A stretch of 64,000 bases of DNA from Hirundichthys speculiger (Eukaryota; Chordata; Actinopteri; Beloniformes; Exocoetidae), in the NCBI GenBank assembly GCA_018398805.1, contig JAGFBZ010000336.1, positions 1 through 64,000 of the forward strand, in the 5' to 3' direction. Positions 32,788 to 44,342 of the stretch are shown here, one piece after another; positions within the stretch are counted from its first letter, which is position 1, and each line of letters begins with the position of its first letter. Below the pieces are notes generated by a model. It was not told where the DNA came from. It was given only the letters and a program-made list of their open reading frames with translations, and searched no databases. The translations under genes were made by a program, and so were the position numbers.

Positions 32788-33500
32788 GCTGGTAATTTGG
32801 CGGTGGGCCTCTGTGAGCCGCGCTGAGTTTGAGCGAGCTGCGCCTGCAACAGTAGAACCTGTTCCCGTTTGGCGTCAAGTTGCTTACTGTAAGCGCAGCT
32901 CTCTTCCTGCGTTGTTGCAGCTATCCGTCGGACTTCTGCGAGTTCCCGATGGGATGCTTTACACGCCTCATCCATGTCCTTAAGGAAGACGCTTTGAGTG
33001 GCGATTGCCTGATCGCGTTCGTTTTTCTCGATTTCTAAGGTTGTGATAGTGGCTTCGCACTCGTCCATTTTCTTTCTGGCCTCATCCCGCTCGGCTACGA
33101 GCTGGGCCATCTGAGCGTTTGTTTCGCTGAGCTTGGACTTGTACTGTTCCGCTTGGGTTTCGAGAAAAGCGTTGGTTTTCTGCGATTGGGTTAATTTATG
33201 CGAACGTGACTCGAGTGAGCTACGTGCCTTTCCTAGCAGCTCTTGTGCTGTTAGGAACTGGGAAGTTAGCAAAATCGTCATGCTACCTAGCATTTTGGTC
33301 AGAGCTTTGTCTTTCGGAGGGTCGGTGATTGCCTCCGCTATTAGGTCTGACAGTTTTGAGTCGATTTCGGTGGTGGATAATCGCTCAACGTGTTCTTGAT
33401 AGCCAGGATTTAGCTTCCCCGTGAGTTCGGTTACAGCTAATTCCAGGTTATCAAAGATGGTTCCGTGGCTAGAACCGTCAGAAGTGTCTGCATCTGCCAT
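32772..33500 (-). CDS. Coiled-coil protein upstream of gag in the nested element
   Basis: 242 codons starting MADADTSDGSSHG. Residues about 95-230 are strongly coiled-coil forming (heptad-rich, many E/K/Q/A, e.g. SKLSETNAQMAQLVAERDEA and TTLEIEKNERDQAIA). It overlaps the gag ATG by 16 bases, so the two could be one protein with a frame shift, or an N-terminal gag extension used for assembly. Not recognised beyond that. Confidence 0.7.
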   Translation of the reverse strand: MADADTSDGSSHGTIFDNLELAVTELTGKLNPGYQEHVERLSTTEIDSKLSDLIAEAITDPPKDKALTKMLGSMTILLTSQFLTAQELLGKARSSLESRSHKLTQSQKTNAFLETQAEQYKSKLSETNAQMAQLVAERDEARKKMDECEATITTLEIEKNERDQAIATQSVFLKDMDEACKASHRELAEVRRIAATTQEESCAYSKQLDAKREQVLLLQAQLAQTQRGSQRPTAKLPAWPKT

Positions 33501-33559
33501 TTTCTCCGTTGTCTGAGCTTGTTGGCGGTTTCCTTAACTTCTTTAGCTTCGTGCCACCT

Positions 33560-34330
33560 AGTTAGCCGAACGTTGGTTCTGACTTAGCCTAATCTGTTCT
33601 ACTTAGTTTGGCTTAAATTTGGAAATCTACCTAGCTTCAGTTAGCGCTTAGCGTACTAGCCTAGCCGCTTAGCCTTGCTAGCTTAGCTTCCTGACTTCCT
33701 GAGCCCCAAAACAGCCTAGTTAGCTTCGGTTAGCACTTAGCCTACTAGCCTAGCTACCTAGCCTAGCCTAACCTAGCTCAACTAGCTTAGCTTCCTGACT
33801 TCCTGAGTCACAAAACAGCCTAGTTAGCCTTGGTTAGCACTTAGCCTACTAGCCTAGCTACCTAGCCTAGCCTAACCTAGCTTCACTAGCTTAGCCTCTT
33901 GGCTTGATTAACAACAAAAACCAACAAAAATATTAGCCTAGTTAGCTTCGGTTAGCGCTTAGCCTACTAGCCTAGCTACCTAGCCTAGCCTAACCTAGCT
34001 TCACTAGCTTAGCTTCTTGGCTCGATTAGCAACAAAGAAAAAAATTAGCCTAGTTAGCTTCGGTTAGCACTTAGCCTCCTAGCCTAGCTACTTAGCTTAG
34101 CCTAACCTAGCTTAACTAGCTACCAATAGCTGAGTTAGCACTTAGCCTCCTCGCTTAATGAACTACAAAACAGCTGAGCTAGCTCGTGTTAGCACCTAGC
34201 CTCCTAGCTTAGCCACCTAGCTTAGCCTGACTTAGCTTGATCAGCTATGAGTTGACCTGGTTAGCTTCAGTTAGCATTTAGCTGGCTGAGGGCTTAGCTG
34301 AGCTTCTCTGACTATCAACGTAGCCTATAC
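33560..34330 (-). repeat. TAGC-rich tandem repeats in the leader of the nested element
   Basis: Roughly seven diverged units of about 100-120 bp share blocks such as TTAGCACTTAGCCTACTAGC and CTAGCCTAGCCTAACCTAGC. They lie between the gag start and the primer-binding site, so they belong to the untranslated leader. Confidence 0.8.
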
Positions 34331-35817
34331 TGACCCCTAGTGGTCACTCCTCGGTGCTGCAGCACTCTATGGGTCGAATTATCACTCCTGTTTGATAGTC
34401 GGCCTTATACAGTTTTTGTTAGACGGCTCAATCAAAATATGTTCACGGGAATGTGTCATTCAGTAATCAGAGGTGATCTGCTGTTGTCTTTTCTTGGGAC
34501 AAAATTATTACATATAGTGCCTTTAGCACCAACTTGGTTATTCTGACAATAACCACGAGAGGGTGGTGTTTCTCCACCTGCAAACTCAGGGGGTTCGTCA
34601 CGGAGGGTGTTACCAGTGCGATGACGTCGTCACGTCACGCCCTGACTCCGCCCACCGTGAGGTTCCCAACTGTGTAATGCGAGTCACTTCACCTCTGGCC
34701 AGCGGCCAGAAACAACATCAGAGCTCACGCGTCGCGTGTGCGCGCAGCTGCTCACAAAAATGACTCTACGTGACACACTCAAAAGCGTTAGTTAATTCAA
34801 TAACTCTTGACACAAACTGAACCCAGCGGGTTCTCAACTTCACCTCTGCTTTAAAAGTTTATCAACAACTCAGCCTCGGCTGAAACACAATACTTTGCGC
34901 GTTTGCTCGTGCTCTCCAGCACGCGCGAGTGGAAGACGTTCAGCTTCTAACTCGGATTTTCTTGGGCCTGATCGCCCCTGTCTTCTGCTTTAGAAGTGAT
35001 TACCAACTGGCCCTGCCACACGGACTTTGAATCTCAAGCGGCAGTGCTCAAAATTTGTTTTCGCTTTAGAAGTTTCACACTTCAGCTGCGCAAAACAGAA
35101 CTTTCCGCTGTGTGAGCGGGTCAAAGCGCGTCAGCGCGTGAACGCGCCTGGCTCGAGTCGGCTTCGCCAAATGATCACAGATCGTGTCCCGACCCCAGTT
35201 TCCTCAGAAACTGTTGTCTGGACTTTACTACTGTGACAACAAATAAATAAATTCTCTCTTCAGACGTTGGTCTGAGAGAACGATAGTTTCTGCAGCTTTT
35301 TGGGTGCAGAACCGGACGGCCCGCAGGGCGGGGTCGTTCTTCCGTGTTCTCTCACGGTTACAAAGGAGGATTTTCGTTACCACACTGGATTGCTTTCCGC
35401 GCTTTCGCGAAGCAATATTTTTGTGGCGACAACGCGCAAAAATGAGACAACGAATTTCTGGTTAGCTACGCCAGATACGTCGCTCTGCTGAACCTCGTGC
35501 ACGCGCCGGATTTCCGCGGACACGCGCAGGAGCGCTTCAGAGCAGATACGAAATTTCAGGAATACGCTGAAACTTCGCCTGCTGGGGCCCTTTTCAACAA
35601 AAATCTTAAACATGCATGCATAACATTAGAACGTGTTCAACACTGAGTCCAGCGACCCATACAGCGGCCTCACGGGCACGCGCTTCGTAGCTGCAGCTCT
35701 CTCTGTGTCTGCTCACAGGAGAAAAAGCGGGGGGGTTGGTCTGAGCGCGGCTGTGCACTCAGAGCAAACTTTAGATCAGCGGACTTTCAGATTGATTTTC
35801 CAACAGCGTCGCAATTC
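34331..35817 (-). other. Remaining leader of the nested element
   Basis: Noncoding, GC-rich sequence between the repeats and the primer-binding site. No long minus-strand frame. Its part from 34839 is present again at 41495 onward. Confidence 0.6.
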
Positions 35818-35835
35818 GTCCCATCTGGGTCGCCA
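35818..35835 (-). other. Primer-binding site (tRNA-Arg CCG) of the nested element
   Basis: On the minus strand TGGCGACCCAGATGGGAC is complementary to the last 18 bases (with CCA) of vertebrate tRNA-Arg(CCG). It is 7 bases from the LTR edge (35843), a wider gap than usual. Confidence 0.75.
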
Positions 35836-35842
35836 ATAATAC

Positions 35843-37689
35843 TGTAGGGGTACTCGTGTGACTTTATTAATATTTTAATAATTACCTAGGGTGCCACCGG
35901 CTTTTGTTAAAAAGACGGAAAACTTAAAAGAACAAATGAGTCACAATTTATAGTGGGGTTCTTGAACGAGTTGGATTGGCCATGGAAAATCAATCATCAG
36001 AGTCGCTAATACGTTGTACAACATTTATTTAGACACAGACAAGAACGCAAAACATATAAGACAGGCATATATATATATATCTACAAAACAGGCACATTAA
36101 CATCGCGAATTCTTCATATTTGGCTATAGCGCATGACAGGAAGTGACGATAGAGAGAGAGGAATAGGAAGGAAGAGAGAATCATAACAAAAAGATGGCGG
36201 GTACGCACGGGTTGCTAACAGCTAATCTGTTATCAAAGTGAACAACTTAATAAGGAGGGGCAATTCTCGAGCTAATTAGCTGCCGAATAATGGGGAAGTG
36301 TGGTCCGGACGTGGTCCGTGACGCACGGACCGGTCGGAACCGTCAACACTGGGAGACCACCAAATCTGATTCTCTGTCAGCCTTACCCTGGGCGAGTCTG
36401 GCGGCTTACTGTCGTAGGCGCATCGGTTTTGGCACGGTTCGCAGTGGTGTCCTCCGGAAACCGTGTCTGGTCGATGGCTCTCTTTGAAGTCCCTGGAGTC
36501 AGGTCTCCGGACGTAGCGCGTGACTCGGCGGGTCGTACCGCTTTCTCCCGTCTGGCAGGCGAGTTGGTCCCGTGGCCTCTGACTTCGGTCGACAGGAGCA
36601 GTTAACAGTTTCGATTGCCCGTCAAAAAAACTGACGTGAAGGCTTACAAAAGAAAACTTGTTCTCAACTTACAACTAACGTTTGTTAGTTGCAATTATGC
36701 AGTGATCGTTCTATTACAGTCGATGGGCACGACTATAAAGCTTCTGTAAAAATGAGGGCTGGAAAAAGGGTGCCGAACAAAGTAACAACTTAAGAAAATT
36801 AAGATGGATTTCAGAGTCTTTATCGTACCACAAAGTTTCAAAGAAAATAAAAATAAAAAGGAGGGAAAGTTTCAGAATTAAGAGGTAAGAGACAAGAGCA
36901 AGAATAAGAGGACAAAGAGCGAAGAGAGACAGACAAAGGAGTCTCGTCTTATTTGTACTGATGAATATTAATGAGCGTTTATGCAAAACAAAAGGGTCTG
37001 GTCGATGCTTCGTCCAATCAGAAGATGGGGAATTTTCCCGCCGGAATCAGGCGCACTGAATTCTGGGAGACGGAGTCCTTGACCATTTGTAGTACACAAA
37101 GTTTAAACAACATTTAAACCGTTAGTAACTTAATTATCAGGATGAAATAACCTCACAAACACAAATATCACAGTTATGCCACACAGAATAATAACTTTTA
37201 ACCTTTCATTTAACAAACTGTCCTGTGGAAGATCAGTTATAAATGACGGGAATTTTAACACACAAAATTAACCAGCTTAACTTCACAGTCTTCGTTATAT
37301 GATCTTGAGTTGTAACATTTTAAGGAAATCAGTGATAGTTTTGTTTGTCCTGTAAGAAAATTGTTTATATATATATACTTTTTATCGTCTGTTTCAGAAG
37401 ACGAGAGGTGGGGGTTGTACAAAACTTCCCGGGGTGCGCTCTCCTGCACCAGCACGTCTGATAGATACCAGACCTCCTTTAGGAGTTGATGTTTGCAAAA
37501 TACCAACTGTCATGAAATGATGTTTAATGGCTTCTTAAGGTGGTCTCAGGGGAGAGTCACCATGGCAACGTGCATTCTTGAATTTTATGGCTTACGGTGC
37601 TTGGATCCGATTGGTACCAAAGGTGAAAGGTTTCAGGGCTGCAGAGCGGCTTTACTTTAATGAAATACACTCCGAAGAGGGATCCTACA
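35843..37689 (-). repeat. Nested element LTR (5' LTR in element orientation)
   Basis: Partner of 26350-28197, differing by a few small indels. Includes an AT repeat near 36070 and the same terminal TGTAG/CTACA. Confidence 0.9.
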
Positions 37690-37693
37690 CTGT

Positions 37694-38151
37694 AAATAGT
37701 TTGCATGATGAAAACCTCTAACACGCAAATCACTCACACTTTGACTAGATATTACAGTATCCATAGCGGTCATTGTACTCAGCTTTAACTTCAGAGGTCG
37801 CGCTGCAATGTTCAACTCTCTGGCAAGGCCCTCCAGGATAAAAGTGGAATCACTCTGTGTGTCAAGAAGAGCATAAGTAAGTAATTCTCTTTGTGGATTC
37901 GCAGTCGAAGACACTAAAACTGGAACGATGCTGGAAGTGGCTGAAGCATGCCGGGTCAGGGCGTGAGACATAACTTCACGCACTTCATTGTTCTCATTCT
38001 GTCCTGTGGCAACAACATTGGTCGTTCTTGCAGATCTTACTGAATTTTCTCTGTGCAAACATGTAGGATGACGTCCACCACAGGTATTACACACATGTCT
38101 TCTTTTACAGTCTTTAACCAAGTGACCCTTCCTTAAACAGCCAAAGCACAC
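37694..38151 (-). CDS. BEL/Pao zinc knuckle and aspartic protease segment (3' end cut by nested insertion)
   Basis: Starts within the zinc-knuckle region (CFGCLRKGHLVKDC, CNTCGGRHPTCLH). It continues to the protease YALLDTQSDSTFI and KLSTMTAMDTVI and reaches HHANYLQ at the nested LTR, where the coding sequence is interrupted. It is a continuation of the gag frame (38242 onward) after indels near 38152-38275. Confidence 0.85.
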
Positions 38152-38241
38152 AAATTATGTTCATAAATAAAAGTTCTCTTCTCATCCATAGACTTTAACC
38201 CAAAGGTTGGGCACTTAGCAGCAACCCCATGATCATCATCT

Positions 38242-39927
38242 TTACAAAACAGGCAGGGTGACTTTGGAGTTGAAACTCCCTGGCAATTCTGAACTGAAGT
38301 CATTCACCTCAGCACTGGTTTTAAACGTTTGAGCTCTTCTAGATAGCCTTTCATCTGCTCGTTTCAAGCTTAACATTAATGGTGATGCAATAGGATTGCA
38401 AGCAATTCTGGCTTCCTTCCGTACAAACTCCGAGAAGCTCTGGAAACTTGGATAATCACCGGATTGATCCAATTCTTCCACAACAATTCTGCTCCATCTG
38501 CGCACCAACCATTCTGGCAATTTTTGTAAAAGCTTATGATTTTCTTCACAGTCATTGAGGACAGACAGACCTTTAACATGAGGCATAGTTTCAGCGCAGC
38601 CAAGGAGGAAGTCAGCAAACTCTCTCAACGCTTTTGGATCATTAGCAGATATCTTAGGCCATTTCATAAGTTTTTCTCTGAAGGCTCTCTGAATAACAAA
38701 TGAACTGCCGTATCTATCCTCCAGCACCGCCCAGGCACCCTTATAAGCATCTTCAGAATTACGATAGAAGAATCCTTCAACGGCCTTGCGTGCCTCCCCT
38801 GCTAGATAACTCTTTAAATAAAGCATTTTTTCACTTACTGGGAGGGGCTTCTGATCTATCAGGGCCATGAAATATACTTTCCAGTCTACAAATTTTAAAG
38901 GGTCACCTGTAAACGTTGGCAACTCTGGGACAGGTAAACGACTTAAAACAAATGAACTTGCTAATGCTTGACTTAACATGGTGTCCTGCACAACAGTGGT
39001 CTTCTCCGGAGTTGATCTTTGGGGTACTGCATGTTGTGGCTCAAAGGGCTGGGCTTGTGGATTAAGAAAAAGACGATATTCTGTATTTATACTCTGTTGA
39101 GTTTTACCAGTCTCTAGCTCAAAGTTGTCATATGCTCTCAAACGAGCCTCCGCAACCTTAACTTCACTCTCTGCTTTCAACTGTTGTAACTTTGATTTCT
39201 CCTCCTCCAATTTTAATTTCATTTCAGCCTCCCCCTTTTGCCTCTCTACTAGCATCTGTGTTTCCTTTAATTTCCAGTCACTTTCCAATTTTTCAAGTTT
39301 GGCTTGTTGAGCCTGAATAGCATGAACAGATTTTGCTTGCTCCACCTTGGCTGCCAAATCTGCCTGTGCGTCCGCTCGCTTGCTGGAAGATGTAGAAACG
39401 CTGCTCAATCTGTCCTCATATTTCTCAGATGGCTGTGAAATTATTGTTTCAGTGTTTGTCCTCCCAAAGATGGATCCATATTCCTCTTTACTCAGCTGGA
39501 TTCTCACTCTTTCCTTTTCCAGGTGATCATTAAAATTTCCATCCACTGTTTCAAATCGTTTTTTAACAATGTCACACATCTCAGATGATAAAATGCTACA
39601 TACATCCATTTTTTTAACAACATCTGGAACATTTGAATAACTGAGACGAATTGATTCATAGCATTGGCACACTTTATCATGATTAGTCTTGATACATCTC
39701 TCAATTCCTTCCAGGTCTTCAAACGAGCAGAAAGTCTTTAATTTAGTCCTTATTTCTTTAGCAGCAGATTTCCAGATCTCATATGCTTTGTTAAATGCTT
39801 TCTCCTTTTTTGCCAATTCCTGTTTTTGCAGCTCTTTGCCCTTTTCTGTTAAGGTTCGCTCGCGAGAGCTAGACCTCACAGATTGACTTATGGTGGGATT
39901 TTCTATTTCTGCAGGGGGCAGTGACAT
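38242..39927 (-). CDS. BEL/Pao gag (DUF1759 type), block A copy
   Basis: 561 codons. The N-terminal 310 residues are coiled-coil rich (ALAAKVEQAKSVHAIQAQQA-type heptads). The DUF1759/peptidase-A17-associated domain follows (LPVPELPTFTGDPLKFVDWK, YLKSYLAGEARKAVEGFF, AWAVLEDRYGS, FREKLMKWPKI). The C-terminus is lost to a frame change near 38270. The start MSLPPAEIENPTI follows the leader of the 5' LTR. Confidence 0.85.
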   Translation of the reverse strand: MSLPPAEIENPTISQSVRSSSRERTLTEKGKELQKQELAKKEKAFNKAYEIWKSAAKEIRTKLKTFCSFEDLEGIERCIKTNHDKVCQCYESIRLSYSNVPDVVKKMDVCSILSSEMCDIVKKRFETVDGNFNDHLEKERVRIQLSKEEYGSIFGRTNTETIISQPSEKYEDRLSSVSTSSSKRADAQADLAAKVEQAKSVHAIQAQQAKLEKLESDWKLKETQMLVERQKGEAEMKLKLEEEKSKLQQLKAESEVKVAEARLRAYDNFELETGKTQQSINTEYRLFLNPQAQPFEPQHAVPQRSTPEKTTVVQDTMLSQALASSFVLSRLPVPELPTFTGDPLKFVDWKVYFMALIDQKPLPVSEKMLYLKSYLAGEARKAVEGFFYRNSEDAYKGAWAVLEDRYGSSFVIQRAFREKLMKWPKISANDPKALREFADFLLGCAETMPHVKGLSVLNDCEENHKLLQKLPEWLVRRWSRIVVEELDQSGDYPSFQSFSEFVRKEARIACNPIASPLMLSLKRADERLSRRAQTFKTSAEVNDFSSELPGSFNSKVTLPVL

Positions 39928-40438
39928 GTTGCTCTATATGACAAATTGCTCAGGAGTGTATCTGAACTCCGATTTAGCAAGTCTTAACGTTTGACTCGTT
40001 TTTCAGATGCTTAAACCTCCATTCACATCAGGCATTTACAATTCTAAGGCAACCCAGTTAGAAACCATATTCCAATAAAATGATTCTTTGTAAAATTCCA
40101 ACCCCATACAACTTCAACATTTAACAAGTTATTTGATGATCTTAAGAGCACCTTAGACTTTTCATACTCATTTCAATTAAAACATTTGGGCAAGTGCGCT
40201 TGAAACCATTACTGACGCCCATTGCTTCAAATAATGCCACATTTAAATTTTCTACAAGTCCATTATTTGTGACGAGGCGGGCTGATAGTTCCACTCGCTT
40301 ACACAGTTCAGTATCTTGGCGAGTGACTTTACCCCACAATTACCGCAGAGATCCTGAGCGTGGTGGCAGCGCCGCAGCTGAAGCTGATGATGGCTAATAA
40401 GCCCTCGCCGCCGGGTCCCATATAGCGTCGAGTTTCAC

Positions 40439-41059
40439 TGTAACAGTCCTTGGATTTAAGAAGAAAATCGCGGAGCTCGACTGATGCTTGATTTCTTTAT
40501 TTTAACAAGCAGTCCTCATGGCACCGTGAAACTAAAACAAACACATACAAACAATTCAATATACAATAGTCCATCAATAAAACAAAAAAACACAGTTAAC
40601 ATACCTTGCTGCGCTCTTCCAAGGAATGTTAACTGCATGCGTGATTCTCAAAAAGGAAAATATTCCTCGACAAAATCTAATAAATAAACAAAGGCAAAAT
40701 CGCCTTGTTAGGCACAAAATTCCAAACAAAACAAAAAAAAGAAAGAAACAAATACAACCAGCCAAACCAAAAAAAACACCCCTTACCCGGACTGAGCTGT
40801 TGCTGCTGCCCACTCCCCATGGACTCAAAGGACGCTCTCTCCGTGCGGTGCTGCAGCAACCGCACCTGTCCTAATGATTGCGCGTCCCACAGGAAGTGGG
40901 CAGCTGCCTTAAATGCTCAGGATGCGCAGCCAGGGATAAATGAATAATCAAATCTCAAACTCAAACAACAATACAAACCCAATCCTCCCGAACATATTGC
41001 ACTCTAAAATTTACATTTTATTTCCTAAATCCAATAAAATCCTTATGCCGTCCGTTACA
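40439..41059 (-). repeat. BEL/Pao 5' LTR (in element orientation), block A
   Basis: Matches 21929-22548 almost base for base. Followed by the duplicated TGACA at 41060-41064. Confidence 0.9.
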
Positions 41060-41493
41060 TGACATGATAACGCTACCGTGGAAAGTTTAGAAAGGGTTGG
41101 CCTTAAAATAGAGGAACACTGCAGATTATTACCGACCCAAGAAAACTTAACATTGCTGTGACTGATTAATAATTTTAGCTCAGTTCATTTGAAAATCATC
41201 CAAAGCAGGACAACAAGAACAGGTAGTTAAAGAGAAGATAAAAAATAAAAATAAAAACCATGTATTCTAAAGGTCATCGCGATGGCACTGACTCGTGGCT
41301 GAATATTTACACGAAACAAACAAAGGGTCTTTACACTCCTTCATATGCAAACTTGCATAAAGCTTTGAGGGAGTGAATGAAAGCATTCATATCAAACGAC
41401 AGGAAATATGGCCCTCTGAGCAGCCGTGGCTTCAGGGCTGCTTTGTTCACAGGAAACGCTCTGTAGGCACACATCAGCACCTTTAGCAAAGCT

Positions 41494-41494
41494 N
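41494..41494. other. Assembly gap marker (single N)
   Basis: The only N in the window. Sequence after it repeats 34839-41493; sequence before it is found again ending at 48147. Confidence 0.95.
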
Positions 41495-42499
41495 TTCACC
41501 CTCTGCTTTAAAAGTTTATCAACAACTCAGCCTCGGCTGAAACACAATACTTTGCGCGTTTGCTCGTGCTCTCCAGCACGCGCGAGTGGAAGACGTTCAG
41601 CTTCTAACTCGGATTTTCTTGGGCCTGATCGCCCCTGTCTTCTGCTTTAGAAGTGATTACCAACTGGCCCTGCCACACGGACTTTGAATCTCAAGCGGCA
41701 GTGCTCAAAATTTGTTTTCGCTTTAGAAGTTTCACACTTCAGCTGCGCAAAACAGAACTTTCCGCTGTGTGAGCGGGTCAAAGCGCGTCAGCGCGTGAAC
41801 GCGCCTGGCTCGAGTCGGCTTCGCCAAATGATCACAGATCGTGTCCCGACCCCAGTTTCCTCAGAAACTGTTGTCTGGACTTTACTACTGTGACAACAAA
41901 TAAATAAATTCTCTCTTCAGACGTTGGTCTGAGAGAACGATAGTTTCTGCAGCTTTTTGGGTGCAGAACCGGACGGCCCGCAGGGCGGGGTCGTTCTTCC
42001 GTGTTCTCTCACGGTTACAAAGGAGGATTTTCGTTACCACACTGGATTGCTTTCCGCGCTTTCGCGAAGCAATATTTTTGTGGCGACAACGCGCAAAAAT
42101 GAGACAACGAATTTCTGGTTAGCTACGCCAGATACGTCGCTCTGCTGAACCTCGTGCACGCGCCGGATTTCCGCGGACACGCGCAGGAGCGCTTCAGAGC
42201 AGATACGAAATTTCAGGAATACGCTGAAACTTCGCCTGCTGGGGCCCTTTTCAACAAAATCTTAAACATGCATGCATAACATTAGAACGTGTTCAACACT
42301 GAGTCCAGCGACCCATACAGCGGCCTCACGGGCACGCGCTTCGTAGCTGCAGCTCTCTCTGTGTCTGCTCACAGGAGAAAAAGCGGGGGGGTTGGTCTGA
42401 GCGCGGCTGTGCACTCAGAGCAAACTTTAGATCAGCGGACTTTCAGATTGATTTTTCCAACAGCGTCGCAATTCGTCCCATCTGGGGTGCCAATAATAC

Positions 42500-44338
42500 T
42501 GTAGGGGTACTCGTGTGACTTTATTAATATTTTAATAATTACCTAGGGTGCCACCGGCTTTTGTTAAAAAGACGGAAAACTTAAAAGAACAAATGAGTCA
42601 CAATTTATAGTGGGTTCTTGAACGAGTTGGATTGGCCATGGAAAATCAATCATCAGAGTCGCTAATACGTTGTACAACATTTATTTAGACACAGACAAGA
42701 ACGCAAAACATATAAGACAGGCATATATATATATATCTACAAACAGGCACATTAACATCGCGAATTCTTCATATTTGGCTATAGCGCATGACAGGAAGTG
42801 ACGATAGAGAGGAATAGGAAGGAAGAGAGAATCATAACAAAAAGATGGCGGGTACGCACGGGTTGCTAACAGCTAATCTGTTATCAAAGTGAACAACTTA
42901 ATAAGGAGGGGCAATTCTCGAGCTAATTAGCTGCCGAATAATGGGGAAGTGTGGTCCGGACGTGGTCCGTGACGCACGGACCGGTCGGAACCGTCAACAC
43001 TGGGAGACCACCAAATCTGATTCTCTGTCAGCCTTACCCTGGGCGAGTCTGGCGGCTTACTGTCGTAGGCGCATCGGTTTTGGCACGGTTCGCAGTGGTG
43101 TCCTCCGGAAACCGTGTCTGGTCGATGGCTCTCTTTGAAGTCCCTGGAGTCAGGTCTCCGGACGTAGCGCGTGACTCGGCGGGTCGTACCGCTTTCTCCC
43201 GTCTGGCAGGCGAGTTGGTCCCGTGGCCTCTGACTTCGGTCGACAGGAGCAGTTAACAGTTCGATTGCCCGTCAAAAAAACTGACGTGAAGGCTTACAAA
43301 AGAAAACTTGTTCTCAACTTACAACTAACGTTTGTTAGTTGCAATTATGCAGTGATCGTTCTATTACAGTCGATGGGCACGACTATAAAGCTTCTGTAAA
43401 AATGAGGGCTGGAAAAAGGGTGCCGAACAAAGTAACAACTTAAGAAAATTAAGATGGATTTCAGAGTCTTTATCGTACCACAAAGTTTCAAAGAAAATAA
43501 AAATAAAAAGGAGGGAAAGTTTCAGAATTAAGAGGTAAGAGACAAGAGCAAGAATAAGAGGACAAAGAGCGAAGAGAGACAGACAAAGGAGTCTCGTCTT
43601 ATTTGTACTGATGAATATTAATGAGCGTTTATGCAAAACAAAAGGGTCTGGTCGATGCTTCGTCCAATCAGAAGATGGGGAATTTTCCCGCCGGAATCAG
43701 GCGCACTGAATTCTGGGAGACGGAGTCCTTGACCATTTGTAGTACACAAAGTTTAAACAACATTTAAACCGTTAGTAACTTAATTATCAGGATGAAATAA
43801 CCTCACAAACACAAATATCACAGTTATGCCACACAGAATAATAACTTTTAACCTTTCATTTAACAAACTGTCCTGTGGAAGATCAGTTATAAATGACGGG
43901 AATTTTAACACACAAAATTAACCAGCTTAACTTCACAGTCTTCGTTATATGATCTTGAGTTGTAACATTTTAAGGAAATCAGTGATAGTTTTGTTTGTCC
44001 TGTAAGAAAATTGTTTATATATATATACTTTTATCGTCTGTTTCAGAAGACGAGAGGTGGGGGTTGTACAAAACTTCCCGGGGTGCGCTCTCCTGCACCA
44101 GCACGTCTGATAGATACCAGACCTCCTTTAGGAGTTGATGTTTGCAAAATACCAACTGTCATGAAATGATGTTTAATGGCTTCTTAAGGTGGTCTCAGGG
44201 GAGAGTCACCATGGCAACGTGCATTCTTGAATTTTATGGCTTACGGTGCTTGGATCCGATTGGTACCAAAGGTGAAAGGTTTCAGGGCTGCAGAGCGGCT
44301 TTACTTTAATGAAATACACTCCGAAGAGGGATCCTACA
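42500..44338 (-). repeat. Nested element LTR, block B copy
   Basis: Third copy of the 1.85-kb LTR, followed by CTGT (44339-44342) and BEL coding sequence exactly as at 37690. Confidence 0.9.
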
Positions 44339-44342
44339 CTGT

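Larger units (their letters stand above)
26346..37693 (-). mobile_element. Nested LTR retroelement with gag, protease and integrase but no reverse transcriptase
   Basis: LTRs at 26350-28197 (1848 bp) and 35843-37689 (1847 bp) begin TGTAG and end CTACA, with the 4-bp duplication CTGT on both sides (26346-26349, 37690-37693). On the minus strand: LTR, primer-binding site, 2.3-kb leader, coiled-coil frame, gag, protease, integrase remnant, polypurine tract, LTR. Direct reading from the protease frame into the integrase frame leaves no room for reverse transcriptase or RNase H. The near-identical LTRs imply recent movement, which would need enzymes from a relative. The 4-bp duplication, gag without zinc knuckle and DDE integrase fit a Gypsy/retrovirus-like element; I cannot place it more finely. 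Confidence 0.85.
21924..41064 (-). mobile_element. BEL/Pao LTR retrotransposon, minus orientation, split by a nested LTR element
   Basis: LTRs at 21929-22548 and 40439-41059 (620 and 621 bp, TG...CA ends) are bordered by the 5-bp duplication TGACA (21924-21928 and 41060-41064). Reading on the minus strand: 5' LTR, gag with a DUF1759-type domain, zinc knuckle, aspartic protease, reverse transcriptase, RNase H, integrase, 3' LTR. The element is about 7.8 kb once the 11.3-kb insertion (26350-37689 plus its duplicated CTGT) is set aside. LTRs are nearly identical, so insertion is recent, yet several frames are shifted. No envelope gene. Confidence 0.9.

Noticed and set aside
29123..32983. Many plus-strand frames of 60-148 codons across the nested element
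   Set aside because: They are antisense shadows of gag, protease and integrase on the minus strand.
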